DNA from: Thalassobacillus devorans | Lineage (GTDB): Bacteria; Bacillota; Bacilli; Bacillales; Halobacillaceae | Direction of reading: 5' to 3' | Assembly (NCBI RefSeq): GCF_011761345.1 | Contig: NZ_JAASRY010000002.1 | Span: forward strand, 248,001 to 312,000 | DNA length: 64,000 nt | Shown here: piece after piece, positions 17,190 through 25,360 of the stretch | Layout of the letters: each line of letters begins with the position of its first letter | Position numbering within the stretch: the first letter of the stretch is position 1 | Position numbers and translations under genes: made by a program | Notes under the pieces: generated by a model | Seen by the model: the letters and a program-made list of their open reading frames with translations, nothing else | The model's database searches: none | Told to the model about the DNA's origin: nothing

Positions 17190-18670
17190 TTACATCTAAT
17201 ATCGAATTAAAACCTAAGGTGAAAGCTTTTTTGGAAGAGAACATCGAACTGTATATTAATGGAGAATATACTCCTTCCAAAAGCGGGAAAACATTTAACG
17301 TCTATAATCCGGCGACAGAAGAGGTACTTGCAGAAGTGAGCGAAGCTGAAAGTGAAGATATCGACCTGGCTGTCCAGGCGGCAAGACAAGCTTTTGAACA
17401 TGGAGAATGGTCTGCGATGGCTACTGCTGACCGTGCCCATCTTATCTACAAGTTCGCTGATTTATTGGAACAAAACAGAGAAGAGCTGGCCCAGCTTGAG
17501 TCCTTGGATAACGGAAAACCATATGCTGTTGCACTGGAAGATGATATTGACGGCACCATTGAACATTTCCGCTATTATGCCGGATGGGCAACCAAAGTGC
17601 TTGGTCAGACAACACCGTTGTCACCGGATTATTTGAATTACACCGAGCATGAACCTGTAGGAGTGGTCGGCCAGATCATTCCTTGGAACTTTCCATTGTC
17701 GATGGCGTCATGGAAGCTCGGTGCAGCACTGGCTACTGGGTGTACATCTGTATTGAAACCGGCAGAACAGACTCCACTTTCTCTTCTTTATGCAGCGCGT
17801 TTGTTCAAAGAGGCTGGATTCCCTGATGGAGTTGTCAATATTGTGCCTGGATTTGGTGAAGTCGCTGGAGAGGCGATTGTCAATCATAACCAAATCGATA
17901 AGATTGCGTTTACCGGTTCCACTACAGTCGGAAAGTCCATTATGAGAAAATCAGCCGATCACCTCCGACATGTAACGCTTGAATTAGGAGGAAAATCACC
18001 GAATTTGATTTTGGAGGATGCTGATATCGAAAAGGCTATAGACGGTGCTTTCGATGGCATTATGTATAACCACGGACAGAATTGCAGTGCTGCTTCACGT
18101 GTCTATGTCCATCGCAAGCATTACGAGCATGTGGTAGAGGCGCTTGCCGAACGAGCCAAGGCTACTAAGCTTGGGCCAGGTATGGATGAAAGCACGGAAA
18201 TGGGCCCACTTGTTTCTGAAGAACAACGGGATCGTGTACTTGACTATATACGCATTGGAAAAGAAGAAGGAGCCCGACTTGTAGCTGGCGGAGAAAGAGC
18301 GTATGATAAAGGATATTTTGTACAGCCGACCGTTTTTGCTGATGTAGAAGACGATATGCGAATCGCAAGGGAGGAAATCTTCGGACCTGTCGTCGTGGTG
18401 CTGCCGTTTGATACGACTGAGGAAGCAGTTCGCCGTGCCAATGATAGCGAGTATGGACTGGCTGCAGCTGTCTGGACAGAAAATATCCGAACCGGACACC
18501 AAGTTGCTCGTCGGTTGAAGGCAGGAACAGTATGGATTAATGACACAAACCAGGAAAACCCTGCAGCTGCATTTGGCGGCTATAAGCAATCAGGTATAGG
18601 TCGTGAAATGGGCACTTATGCGTTAGATAATTATACCGAAGTCAAAAGTGTTTGGGTAAATTTGAAATAA
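17186..18670 (+). CDS. aldehyde dehydrogenase, probable 2-oxoglutarate semialdehyde dehydrogenase
   Basis: A 494-residue ALDH-superfamily enzyme. The catalytic cysteine is Cys300 in YNHGQNCSAASR, the general base glutamate is in VTLELGGKSPNL, and the cofactor loop is FTGSTTVGKSIM. The PWNFPLSMASWK motif and C-terminal GGYKQSGIGREMG are typical of the betaine-aldehyde/semialdehyde branch. It should oxidise 2-oxoglutarate semialdehyde to 2-oxoglutarate, the last step of hydroxyproline catabolism, with NAD or NADP. It starts within the stop of the deaminase gene and is followed by a strong terminator. Confidence 0.9.
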   Translation: MITSNIELKPKVKAFLEENIELYINGEYTPSKSGKTFNVYNPATEEVLAEVSEAESEDIDLAVQAARQAFEHGEWSAMATADRAHLIYKFADLLEQNREELAQLESLDNGKPYAVALEDDIDGTIEHFRYYAGWATKVLGQTTPLSPDYLNYTEHEPVGVVGQIIPWNFPLSMASWKLGAALATGCTSVLKPAEQTPLSLLYAARLFKEAGFPDGVVNIVPGFGEVAGEAIVNHNQIDKIAFTGSTTVGKSIMRKSADHLRHVTLELGGKSPNLILEDADIEKAIDGAFDGIMYNHGQNCSAASRVYVHRKHYEHVVEALAERAKATKLGPGMDESTEMGPLVSEEQRDRVLDYIRIGKEEGARLVAGGERAYDKGYFVQPTVFADVEDDMRIAREEIFGPVVVVLPFDTTEEAVRRANDSEYGLAAAVWTENIRTGHQVARRLKAGTVWINDTNQENPAAAFGGYKQSGIGREMGTYALDNYTEVKSVWVNLK

Positions 18671-18688
18671 AGCTAAGGGAATAATAAA

Positions 18689-18720
18689 ATAGGCACCTTC
18701 TCCATCGAGAAGGTGCCTAT
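18689..18720. terminator. bidirectional terminator
   Basis: A perfect 14-bp stem, ATAGGCACCTTCTC / GAGAAGGTGCCTAT with a 4-base loop, between the convergent ends of the dehydrogenase and aconitase X genes; A/T-rich on both sides. Confidence 0.9.
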
Positions 18721-18727
18721 TTATATT

Positions 18728-20020
18728 TCATGTATCATTGTTTCTTTGTAACCATTTTGGTTCAGAAACTTGAGGTTTTCCGGAGATTGCAGTACGAACG
18801 CAATCCTCTATGCTTCCAAAATAAACGTTACAATCTACTAGTCCTGGAGCGTAGTGGGCATATTTTGCTGAATTTGTCATGATGGTTTGTGTATGTTCAG
18901 GAATAACTGGTCTTTCAATCATACACCAACAAGTATCTGTAATGAATGTCGCTCCAAACCTTTCCACTTCATCTGTTAACCCTTGCTTTCTAGCTTCCTC
19001 ATAGACATATCTGCTTGTTGTAATCAATACGTTAACATCTGGATGCTTACGTTTACCACGGCAAATATCAGCGAGTTTCCAACATTCCGAAATGGAAAAG
19101 TGCGGATTACCAAAGGCTATAAGGTCAATTTTCTGATCGTTTGCTGTATTCAGCTCTCTCCAGGTATTTTGCAATTCTTCCATGGTTACTTTCCAGTGTT
19201 CCTTAGGAGGTTTATGACCCAGTGCCTCCTCCACGGTTGGTGCTTCTGGTGTAACTTCTACTATATGAAACATTCCTACAGCTCCTGATGTAGCACCAGC
19301 TGCACCGAATGCCTTTAAGTCATCGTGAGTAGGTTTGTAGTTGAGCCCATGAACCACTGGAACTTGAGACTCTACTTTCCCGCCCACTAAGTACCCTAAC
19401 ACTGGAAAAAAAGAATCATCTACATGGTCGAGTTTTGGCAAATCAACTAACACATCTCCTAAACGCTCTTCATCTAAGTGATACCCCGATAACGGGGCTC
19501 TCCCTGTTAGTGCAGCACATATATCCATAAAATCAGGATAGCGGTTAGTTCTTGCTCCAATCACACTATTGGCAAAAACTACTGCATTGGACTCTGCCCA
19601 AGCAATATGTTCTCCGAACTTTGGCTTGTCAGGCAACTGATAAGGGGAACAAGTGAAAGATGGTTTTGCCCCCATTTCAACGTATGCTTGGGCTAACTGA
19701 TTAGCTAACTCTGCAAAAGTTGGATCGACACCCTGTTTTTCCCACCTTTGCTGGTCAACGGAGATGGAGTTCAGCGTTGTTGGAACAGAAACTTCCCCTT
19801 TTAAATTAGCTAATGTTTCTGCGAATTTAAGACTGGCCTCACCTGTATAAATACAACCGTCAATATGGGCCTGAGAAATATCAATTAGCTGTTTTGCTTT
19901 TTGTACTTCAGCCATTCTTACAATAATTTGCATAGCGATTTGTTTGGCCTTACCTTCTTTTCCTTCTAAAAGACGTTTATCCCACTCTGATAATTTAATG
20001 TTCGACACATCTAGCACCAC
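18728..20020 (-). CDS. aconitase X large (catalytic) subunit, probable cis-3-hydroxy-L-proline dehydratase
   Basis: A 430-residue protein of the aconitase X catalytic family. Visible elements are FTCSPYQLP, the ESNAVVFANSVIGARTNRY box (nucleophile and substrate region of the family), DTCWCMIERPV and VDCNVYFGS, whose cysteines can ligate an Fe-S cluster. Bacterial two-subunit members linked to hydroxyproline genes dehydrate cis-3-hydroxy-L-proline to 1-pyrroline-2-carboxylate; archaeal ones act on mevalonate 5-phosphate. The neighbourhood and the shared sigma-54 promoter type favour the proline role. The start is uncertain (GTG 20020 or GTG 20008, both with weak sites). The small subunit lies 19 bases upstream. 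Confidence 0.86.
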   Translation of the reverse strand: MVLDVSNIKLSEWDKRLLEGKEGKAKQIAMQIIVRMAEVQKAKQLIDISQAHIDGCIYTGEASLKFAETLANLKGEVSVPTTLNSISVDQQRWEKQGVDPTFAELANQLAQAYVEMGAKPSFTCSPYQLPDKPKFGEHIAWAESNAVVFANSVIGARTNRYPDFMDICAALTGRAPLSGYHLDEERLGDVLVDLPKLDHVDDSFFPVLGYLVGGKVESQVPVVHGLNYKPTHDDLKAFGAAGATSGAVGMFHIVEVTPEAPTVEEALGHKPPKEHWKVTMEELQNTWRELNTANDQKIDLIAFGNPHFSISECWKLADICRGKRKHPDVNVLITTSRYVYEEARKQGLTDEVERFGATFITDTCWCMIERPVIPEHTQTIMTNSAKYAHYAPGLVDCNVYFGSIEDCVRTAISGKPQVSEPKWLQRNNDT

Positions 20021-20039
20021 CCATGTTTTGGATTAATTA

Positions 20040-20507
20040 TTAATGATTGATGAATACTTTTCCATATTCATTGACTTTTATATAGCTTGCTTTTTGAGCC
20101 AAAGCAAAATCGGGTTCGTTAAGTGCAATGATCGGAAGCTTCATTTTAAATATTTCATCTGCCACAATGGCGCCTAATGAGATTATTTCATCTATTTGTT
20201 TTAAAATAATAGCACCTGGTGAATTGTTCGAATAGATGGCCTGAAGTAGAACCATACTCCCAGTACAAGAACCTCGTCCGCCAGGCAAGACAAAAACCTT
20301 TCCAGTCAGATTCTCACCGTAAAGTGGGTGATGGTGATCAATAATATCACCCGTTTCAGAATTGTACCCTCCCCAAAAACTTAAGGGGACATCCGTTGCA
20401 ATAACCTCTCCTTCTCCTTTTCCTGCGACGATAACGTTTCCTGTTATATGTTTTGACTGATTCAACGGCTCCACCGATTCATCCTTAAGTTCATTATTGT
20501 TATCCAT
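20040..20507 (-). CDS. aconitase X small (swivel) subunit
   Basis: A 155-residue swivelling-domain protein (DUF126) that pairs with the downstream large subunit. The family motif GGRGSCTGSMVLLQAI holds the conserved serine near the active site; GEVIATDVPLSFWGGYN and HHHPLYGENLTGKVFVLP are also diagnostic. The N-terminal 25 residues are an unconserved extension. AAGGTGG precedes the ATG. A -24/-12 promoter lies about 180 bases upstream. Confidence 0.87.
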   Translation of the reverse strand: MDNNNELKDESVEPLNQSKHITGNVIVAGKGEGEVIATDVPLSFWGGYNSETGDIIDHHHPLYGENLTGKVFVLPGGRGSCTGSMVLLQAIYSNNSPGAIILKQIDEIISLGAIVADEIFKMKLPIIALNEPDFALAQKASYIKVNEYGKVFINH

Positions 20508-20689
20508 TATGGATCCCCACCTTTTAGATGATTTTAAAGATTGCTTGAATTTTACATATTCGCTTGCTTAAAGAGAATGTTTTTCACTCTCTGTGACTTG
20601 CGCTTACAATTTCCTTCTATGGGATTTTTTCTTTTATTTCTACCTTTTCATGAAATCAGTTATGGAAAATCTATTATGCTATTATAGTT

Positions 20690-20705
20690 TGCAAGTATCG
20701 TGCCA
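20690..20705 (-). promoter_or_regulatory. sigma-54 (SigL) -24/-12 promoter for aconitase X genes
   Basis: On the minus strand, TGGCAC-GATAC-TTGCA matches the consensus exactly. It gives a leader of roughly 170 bases before the small-subunit start. Together with the two promoters near the activator it ties this operon to the same control. Confidence 0.87.
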
Positions 20706-20820
20706 ATCGTTAAGATGCATGATTTTATATTATTTCTTTTTGAGATATAAGGTAAGGGTGTATGATTTTTTTAAAAAGTGTTTATAAATACATTGTTTTT
20801 TAACCCATGTGCTTTAAATA

Positions 20821-20895
20821 AAATGCACCATTACTAATGCTGAAAGGGTTGTTTACTGGAATCAAGCGGAAGAGAAAATGTATGGGTTTAAATAA
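20821..20895 (+). pseudogene. remnant of a PAS-domain protein
   Basis: Twenty-four codons read through to a stop and contain VVYWNQAEEKMYGF preceded by CTITNAER, the classic beginning of a PAS core. The PAS of the sigma-54 activator at 9771-11489 has the comparable CTVIDKNQHVIGWTKGAEKL. There is no start, no upstream domain and no output domain. This is probably a relic of a second PAS-containing regulator that once flanked the aconitase X operon. Confidence 0.6.
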
Positions 20896-20912
20896 AACGA
20901 GATAGTAGTAGA

Positions 20913-20981
20913 GAGATAGAAGCTTCTGATTCCCCTCAGAAAGATGTACTGACAAACTTATTAATAAACGCATCGGTTTAA
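20913..20981 (+). pseudogene. remnant 3' end of a metallophosphoesterase gene
   Basis: The last 22 codons (EIEASDSPQK... to LLINASV and stop) match the C terminus of the intact metallophosphoesterase (7120-7839) at 18 of 22 residues, with matching DNA to the stop codon. No upstream coding part remains, so it is a decayed duplicate or recombination scar. Confidence 0.75.
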
Positions 20982-20996
20982 GTAATATCAAGCCCT

Positions 20997-21045
20997 AACC
21001 CCACCCCGGAGCCCGCCAATATTTGGAGGGCTCCGGGGTGGGGTT
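20997..21045. repeat. dispersed palindrome, copy 1
   Basis: 49 bases with 22-base arms beginning AACCCCACCCCGGAGCCC around a 5-base ATATT centre; one arm mismatch. Member of the GGTCCTCC/CCGGAG palindrome family also found at 48585, 48635, 53385 and 53698. Confidence 0.8.
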
Positions 21046-21353
21046 TATAGACTCTCTCGGTTGGAATAAAGTAAACAGGTGAAATGGGCTTGACTCTCTA
21101 TCCAAATCTTTATAAAAACGTTGAATCTCTTTTACAGTAATGCGAAGCAGGTTCTTTAAGAAAAAATAGGGAAAACATTTCAACTATGCTGAAGCACGCC
21201 GGCGTATTTAATCGAGATAAGGAAGGGAAAGAGGCATTTAATCAAATATTGTGCCATAAAAAGGAAAGGCTGCCTAAGTCTTTCCTTTTTTAACATGTGA
21301 GGTTACTCCATAATCTTGTAAAGCTTAATTTGGAAATTTGGTTTATTATAAAG
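21046..21353. other. non-coding stretch with no recognised gene
   Basis: About 300 bases without a convincing gene. A 35-codon plus-strand frame (21187-21291, beginning MLKHAGVFNRDKEG) and a minus-strand frame from 21183 have no ribosome site or recognisable similarity. The first ends inside a hairpin (AAAAAGGAAAG / CTTTCCTTTTT, 21258-21290) that resembles a terminator. It is probably an extension of the neighbouring gene graveyard. Confidence 0.45.
21258..21292 (+). terminator. terminator-like hairpin
   Basis: An 11-bp stem AAAAAGGAAAG / CTTTCCTTTTT with an 11-base loop ending in a T run, upstream of the IclR promoter. No intact gene precedes it, so it may be the surviving end of a lost transcription unit. 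Confidence 0.6.
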
Positions 21354-21382
21354 TTGACAGCTTTATGAACGTTATGTAATAT
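21354..21382 (+). promoter_or_regulatory. sigma-A promoter of the IclR gene
   Basis: TTGACA (21354-21359), a 17-base spacer and TAATAT (21377-21382), about 67 bases upstream of the start codon. Confidence 0.8.
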
Positions 21383-21448
21383 GGTAACCACAATGAGGAA
21401 AGCGGTTGCGTAATAAGGAACAACTGCTTTTAAAAAAGGTGAATATTA

Positions 21449-22201
21449 ATGATTCAATCCGTTGATCGATCTTTAATAATTTTAGAATATCTTAAACAAC
21501 ACCCAAAAGGTCTGGGAGTTACAGAGATAGCAAATCTTCTAGGGGTGGCTAAAAGTACTGCTCATCGTTTGATCATGACATTAGAAGAGCATGGCTATGT
21601 TAAGCAAATGGAGGAAACAAGTGTTTACCGTCTTGGACTAAAATTTTTGGAGATGAGTAATATTGTCGTCGATCAACTGAATGTAGTTGAGCTTGCTCAT
21701 CCCATCATGGAGAAAATCTCTAAACAGACCGACAAAATATCCCACTTGGTTATGCTTGATGATTTTCAAGTCATCTACATTGATAAAGTGGAGACTCCAT
21801 CTGCCGTTCGTATCTATTCCCAATTAGGTAGGCGGGCCCCGATTTATTGTACCGGGGTAGGAAAAGCCATAGCTGCTTACTTTGATGAAGCACAATTAAA
21901 GCGTTACCTGTCTGAAAACTCTTTTCATAAATTCACCAAAAACACTTATACAGAAGAAAAGGAATTCAAACAGGAGCTCGAGCGAATTAGAAGTAATGGA
22001 TATTCCGTTGATAATGAAGAGCACGAAGAGGGTATCCGGTGTGTTGCTGTTCCCATATTCGATCATTTAAATAGAGTAAACTATTCCGTTAGTATTACAG
22101 GAACTTCCGTGCAAATGACGGACCAACGCATCCAGGAATACCTGCCACTATTAAAAGAATCTGCAAAAGAAATATCAAGTTTACTGGGTTCTGCCCAGTA
22201 A
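21449..22201 (+). CDS. IclR-family regulator, probable KdgR-type repressor of galactonate genes
   Basis: A 250-residue IclR-family regulator: N-terminal winged helix-turn-helix (about 1-65, RSLIILEYLKQHPKGLGVTE and AKSTAHRLIMTLEEHGYV) and a C-terminal effector domain (about 75-250, GRRAPIYCTGVGKAIAAYF and NEEHEEGIRCVAVPIFD). AAAGGTGA precedes the ATG. It stands upstream of the KDG kinase, aldolase and galactonate dehydratase genes, with a perfect inverted repeat (22225-22247) in the gap. It probably responds to a 2-keto-3-deoxy acid, by analogy with KdgR. Confidence 0.88.
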   Translation: MIQSVDRSLIILEYLKQHPKGLGVTEIANLLGVAKSTAHRLIMTLEEHGYVKQMEETSVYRLGLKFLEMSNIVVDQLNVVELAHPIMEKISKQTDKISHLVMLDDFQVIYIDKVETPSAVRIYSQLGRRAPIYCTGVGKAIAAYFDEAQLKRYLSENSFHKFTKNTYTEEKEFKQELERIRSNGYSVDNEEHEEGIRCVAVPIFDHLNRVNYSVSITGTSVQMTDQRIQEYLPLLKESAKEISSLLGSAQ

Positions 22202-22219
22202 ATTTTATATTCATATTAT

Positions 22220-22247
22220 GGAACATCGTTCCTTAATAAGGAACGAT
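22220..22247. promoter_or_regulatory. probable IclR-family operator
   Basis: ATCGTTCC and GGAACGAT form a perfect 8-bp inverted repeat with a 7-base spacer. An overlapping GGAAC-ATC-GTTCC palindrome shares the first arm, giving three GGAAC half-sites. It is located directly after the regulator and before kdgK. Confidence 0.65.
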
Positions 22248-22355
22248 AGGTGGTATACCTGCCTGAAAACATTTAAAGTCGAAATAAATGAAAGAGAATG
22301 ACTTTTAAAGAAAGTTTAACTTTGTTAAAGGATTAAAGTATAAGAAAAAACTTAA

Positions 22356-22385
22356 GCTTTCGCCATAAGGATTTGGCGATAAGCC
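22356..22385. repeat. small dispersed hairpin element, copy A
   Basis: GCTTTCGCCATAAGG...GGCGATAAGCC forms an imperfect stem in the regulator-kinase gap. A close relative (GCTTTCGC-TATATGGACTT-AGCGAGAAGCC) lies at 50123-50152. It may act as a terminator or be a short mobile palindrome. Confidence 0.5.
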
Positions 22386-22413
22386 ATGGTAGTTAGTGAG
22401 ATGAGGTGATTAG

Positions 22414-23361
22414 ATGGATGTGGTTACAATGGGAGAATCTATGGTACTGTTTGCCTCCAAGTCCCAGGGGCTGCTTAGATATGCCAATGATTTTTCCGCA
22501 AGAGTTGCAGGGGCAGAATCCAATGTTATGATCGGGCTCTCCAGGCTAGGTCACAAAGCCGGCTGGATTAGTAGAATTGGTAATGATGAATTAGGACAAA
22601 AGGTGCGCTCCTTTATACAGGGAGAGGGAGTCGATATAAGTCAGGTGAAAATTGATGAAACGTTCCCGACGGGGATTTTTTTGAAAGAGGCCCTTAGCAG
22701 TGAGCGCAGCCGGGTTTATTATTATCGCTCCCATTCGGCCGCCAGTAATATGACAGAAGAAGATATAGCAGAAGACTATATTGCCAATGCCAAATACCTG
22801 CATATTACAGGTATTACACCGGCGCTGAGTGATAATTGCTATAAAGCGGTACGCCATGCGATTTCTATTGCTAAGAAACATAAAGTGAAGGTTTGTTTTG
22901 ACCCTAATTTAAGAAAAAACCTTTGGAATGAGGAGAGAGCGAGACAAGTCTTGCTCGAAATTGCCGGACTGTCCGATATATTTTTACCAGGTATTGATGA
23001 AGCTGAGTTTATGTTTGGCGTATCTGACCCCAAGTTGATCGGAGAAAAGGCCTTTCAATTAGGCGTAGGTCTATCCATCATTAAGATTGGAGCTGAAGGA
23101 GCCTATTATTTCACAAAAGAAGATAAAGGATTAGTAAAGGGGTCTCCGGTCCAACAGGTCGTTGACCCGGTTGGCGCCGGTGATGGCTTTGCAGCGGGAG
23201 TCCTTTCCGGTTTGTTAGATGGACTTAGTCCTAAAGATTCTGTTGAGAGGGGAAACGCTATTGGAGCAATGGTGACCCTTGTGCCAGGAGATGTAGAAGG
23301 GCTTCCTGATAGAAATTTATTAGATTCCTATTTTAATAAACAAGAGGATGTCAGTCGTTAG
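22414..23361 (+). CDS. kdgK: 2-keto-3-deoxygluconate/galactonate kinase (PfkB family)
   Basis: A 315-residue ribokinase-fold sugar kinase. N-terminal marks include GAESNVMIGLSRLGHKAGWISRIG (written here in part), and the PfkB signature VDPVGAGDGFAAGV gives the catalytic Asp and anion hole near residue 253. It should phosphorylate the 2-keto-3-deoxy acid released by the dehydratase to KDPG or KDPGal. It lies between the IclR operator and the aldolase, overlapping the aldolase ribosome site. A paralogue with a comparable role is at 26386-27336. Confidence 0.9.
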   Translation: MDVVTMGESMVLFASKSQGLLRYANDFSARVAGAESNVMIGLSRLGHKAGWISRIGNDELGQKVRSFIQGEGVDISQVKIDETFPTGIFLKEALSSERSRVYYYRSHSAASNMTEEDIAEDYIANAKYLHITGITPALSDNCYKAVRHAISIAKKHKVKVCFDPNLRKNLWNEERARQVLLEIAGLSDIFLPGIDEAEFMFGVSDPKLIGEKAFQLGVGLSIIKIGAEGAYYFTKEDKGLVKGSPVQQVVDPVGAGDGFAAGVLSGLLDGLSPKDSVERGNAIGAMVTLVPGDVEGLPDRNLLDSYFNKQEDVSR

Positions 23362-23374
23362 GAGGTATGAGGAA

Positions 23375-24016
23375 ATGAATAATGTATTTAAAAAGATCGA
23401 ACAGAATAAAGTGATTGCTGTCTTGAGAGGAATAGAGCCAGAGAAAGCATTACCCGCTGCTGAAGCTCTGGTCAATGGCGGGGTTAAAACACTTGAAATC
23501 ACTGCTGATACTCCGAGGATAGAGGAGTTAATTGCCAAGTTGAATACTAGATTTGATGATGACGTCATTATCGGTGCTGGTACTGTTCTGGATGCTCAAT
23601 CAGCAGAAAACCTCATCCATGCAGGAGCAAAATTTATATTTTCACCAAATGTTTGTACCGAAACCATCCGTGTGACGAAAGAAAAAGGCGTTATCAGTAT
23701 CCCGGGAGCCTTAACCCCTACAGAAATTGTTGAAGCTTATCAGGGCGGTGCAGATGCTGTAAAAGTATTCCCGGCGAATGCTCTGGGACCCAATTATTTA
23801 AAATCAATCTATGGACCGCTTTCTCACATTCCTCTTGTACCAACAGGAGGGATTAACCAGGAGAACATGCCATCCTATTTTCAAAAAAATGTGATAGCGA
23901 TTGGGCTGGGCAGCTCACTAGTAAATGCCAATTCGATTAACGATCAAAACAATTACATAGAATTGACAAATAAAGCGAAAGCGTTCATGGCAATAGTAGA
24001 CAGGAAAGGAGAATAA
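23375..24016 (+). CDS. KDPG/KDPGal aldolase (bifunctional 2-dehydro-3-deoxy-phosphogluconate/4-hydroxy-2-oxoglutarate aldolase family)
   Basis: A 213-residue class I aldolase that splits 2-keto-3-deoxy-6-phospho acids to pyruvate and glyceraldehyde 3-phosphate. Marks: [18 protein letters not shown] (catalytic Glu), GAGTVLD, SPNVC, and DAVKVFPAN with the Schiff-base lysine. The frame is open from 23348, but ATG 23375 is chosen because TAGGAGGTATGAGGAA precedes it and the earlier start would lie within kdgK. Part of the galactonate operon. Confidence 0.92.
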   Translation: MNNVFKKIEQNKVIAVLRGIEPEKALPAAEALVNGGVKTLEITADTPRIEELIAKLNTRFDDDVIIGAGTVLDAQSAENLIHAGAKFIFSPNVCTETIRVTKEKGVISIPGALTPTEIVEAYQGGADAVKVFPANALGPNYLKSIYGPLSHIPLVPTGGINQENMPSYFQKNVIAIGLGSSLVNANSINDQNNYIELTNKAKAFMAIVDRKGE

Positions 24017-24018
24017 AA

Positions 24019-25167
24019 ATGAAAATCACATCACTAAAGTTGTATCCGGTGCCACCAAGATGGCTCTTTCTGAAAATTGAAACCGATGAAGGGATTGAAG
24101 GATGGGGAGAACCGGTAATTGAAGGAAGAGCAGATACTGTAAAGGCGGCAGTAGAAGAACTAAGCGATTATCTAATCGGTAAAAATCCGCTTCGGATCGA
24201 AGACCACTGGCAAGTTATGTACCGTTCAGGATTCTATCGCGGCGGTCCCATCCATATGAGTGCCGTCGCCGGGATCGATCAAGCGTTATGGGACATTAAA
24301 GGGAAGTACTATCAGGCGCCAGTCCACGAATTAATGGGTGGTGCATGCCGTGATTCGGTCAGGGTATATTCCTGGATCGGGGGAGACCGGCCAGCGGATG
24401 TCGGGACTGCCGCCAGGGAAGCGAAGGACGCTGGTTTTACCGCTATTAAAATGAATGGGACAGAAGAAATGCAATACATCGATTCTTATAAAAAGATCGA
24501 CGAAGTATTGGAAAGAACTGCTGCGGTAAGAGAAGCTGTGGGGGATGACTTCGGCATCGGCATTGATTTTCACGGAAGGGTCCATAAACCGATGGCAAAA
24601 ATACTGGCAAAAGAATTGGAGCCTTTCCGCCCGATGTTTATTGAAGAGCCGGTACTTCCTGAAAATAATGAAGCACTTAGGGATATAGCCCGTGTAACGA
24701 ATATCCCGATCGCAACGGGAGAGAGAATGTATTCGAGATGGGACTTTAAGAAGCTGCTTCAGGATGGATATGTAGACATCATTCAGCCCGATCTTTCTCA
24801 TGCCGGCGGCATCACTGAATGTAAGAAAATCTTTTCCATGGCGGAGGCGTATGATGTCGCAGTTGCTCCCCATTGTCCGCTTGGACCGATCGCACTTGCC
24901 TCATGCCTTCAAGTTGATGCAACAAGCCACAATGTCTTTATCCAGGAGCAGAGCCTTGGAATTCATTACAATAAGGGCAGCGATTTGCTTGACTATCTAA
25001 CTGATAAATCTGTTTTTGATTATAAAGAGGGGTATGTTGAAAATTTGAAAAACCCAGGTCTTGGTGTTTCGATCAATGAGGAATTTGTGAAGCAGAAGGC
25101 AGAAGAGGGGCACCGCTGGAGAAACCCTGTCTGGCGACATAAAGATGGAACGATAGCAGAATGGTAA
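24019..25167 (+). CDS. dgoD: D-galactonate dehydratase
   Basis: An enolase-superfamily (mandelate racemase subgroup) enzyme converting D-galactonate to 2-keto-3-deoxygalactonate. Its 382 residues equal the length of E. coli DgoD, and the sequence follows it closely: [109 protein letters not shown], and [11 protein letters not shown] near the C terminus. Metal ligands in the DFHGR, EEP and GER stretches are intact. It is the third enzyme in the operon and is followed by a terminator. Confidence 0.95.
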   Translation: MKITSLKLYPVPPRWLFLKIETDEGIEGWGEPVIEGRADTVKAAVEELSDYLIGKNPLRIEDHWQVMYRSGFYRGGPIHMSAVAGIDQALWDIKGKYYQAPVHELMGGACRDSVRVYSWIGGDRPADVGTAAREAKDAGFTAIKMNGTEEMQYIDSYKKIDEVLERTAAVREAVGDDFGIGIDFHGRVHKPMAKILAKELEPFRPMFIEEPVLPENNEALRDIARVTNIPIATGERMYSRWDFKKLLQDGYVDIIQPDLSHAGGITECKKIFSMAEAYDVAVAPHCPLGPIALASCLQVDATSHNVFIQEQSLGIHYNKGSDLLDYLTDKSVFDYKEGYVENLKNPGLGVSINEEFVKQKAEEGHRWRNPVWRHKDGTIAEW

Positions 25168-25174
25168 TTAGATT

Positions 25175-25206
25175 GCACCTTTCCAAATGGTTAGGTGCTT
25201 TTTTAT
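25175..25206 (+). terminator. terminator of the galactonate operon
   Basis: GCACCT / AGGTGC stem around TTCCAAATGGTT followed by TTTTTTA, 8 bases after the dgoD stop. Confidence 0.75.
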
Positions 25207-25274
25207 TTGTTATCTTGGTACCTTTTTACATATATATAGCCATTAAATAACACAAATTTTTCAATTTTCTATTT

Positions 25275-25288
25275 TAAAAGCGTTTTCA
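25275..25288 (+). promoter_or_regulatory. cre-like CcpA site upstream of the LacI gene
   Basis: TAAAAGCGTTTTCA differs from TGWAANCGNTNWCA at one position. It precedes the regulator's operator array. Confidence 0.5.
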
Positions 25289-25306
25289 TTATGTTATAGT
25301 TCCATT

Positions 25307-25342
25307 AAACCGGTTTAGTAAACCGATTTAGTAAAACGGTTT
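25307..25342. promoter_or_regulatory. triple tandem LacI-type operator
   Basis: AAACCGGTTT, AAACCGATTT and AAAACGGTTT begin at 25307, 25320 and 25333, an exact 13-base period, just upstream of the LacI start codon. The first copy is a perfect palindrome. The arrangement implies autoregulation by side-by-side dimers. Confidence 0.7.
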
Positions 25343-25360
25343 TGCAAAAGGATGACTAAA

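Noticed and set aside
20593-20787. Plus-strand 64-codon frame rich in Phe and Tyr
   Set aside because: A/T-rich promoter region containing a sigma-54 site on the other strand; no ribosome site or family resemblance.
20995-21183. Minus-strand 62-codon frame
   Set aside because: It reads through the palindrome repeat and has no ribosome site; the similarity of palindrome-derived peptides (SRFWRAPG-type) is a repeat artefact.
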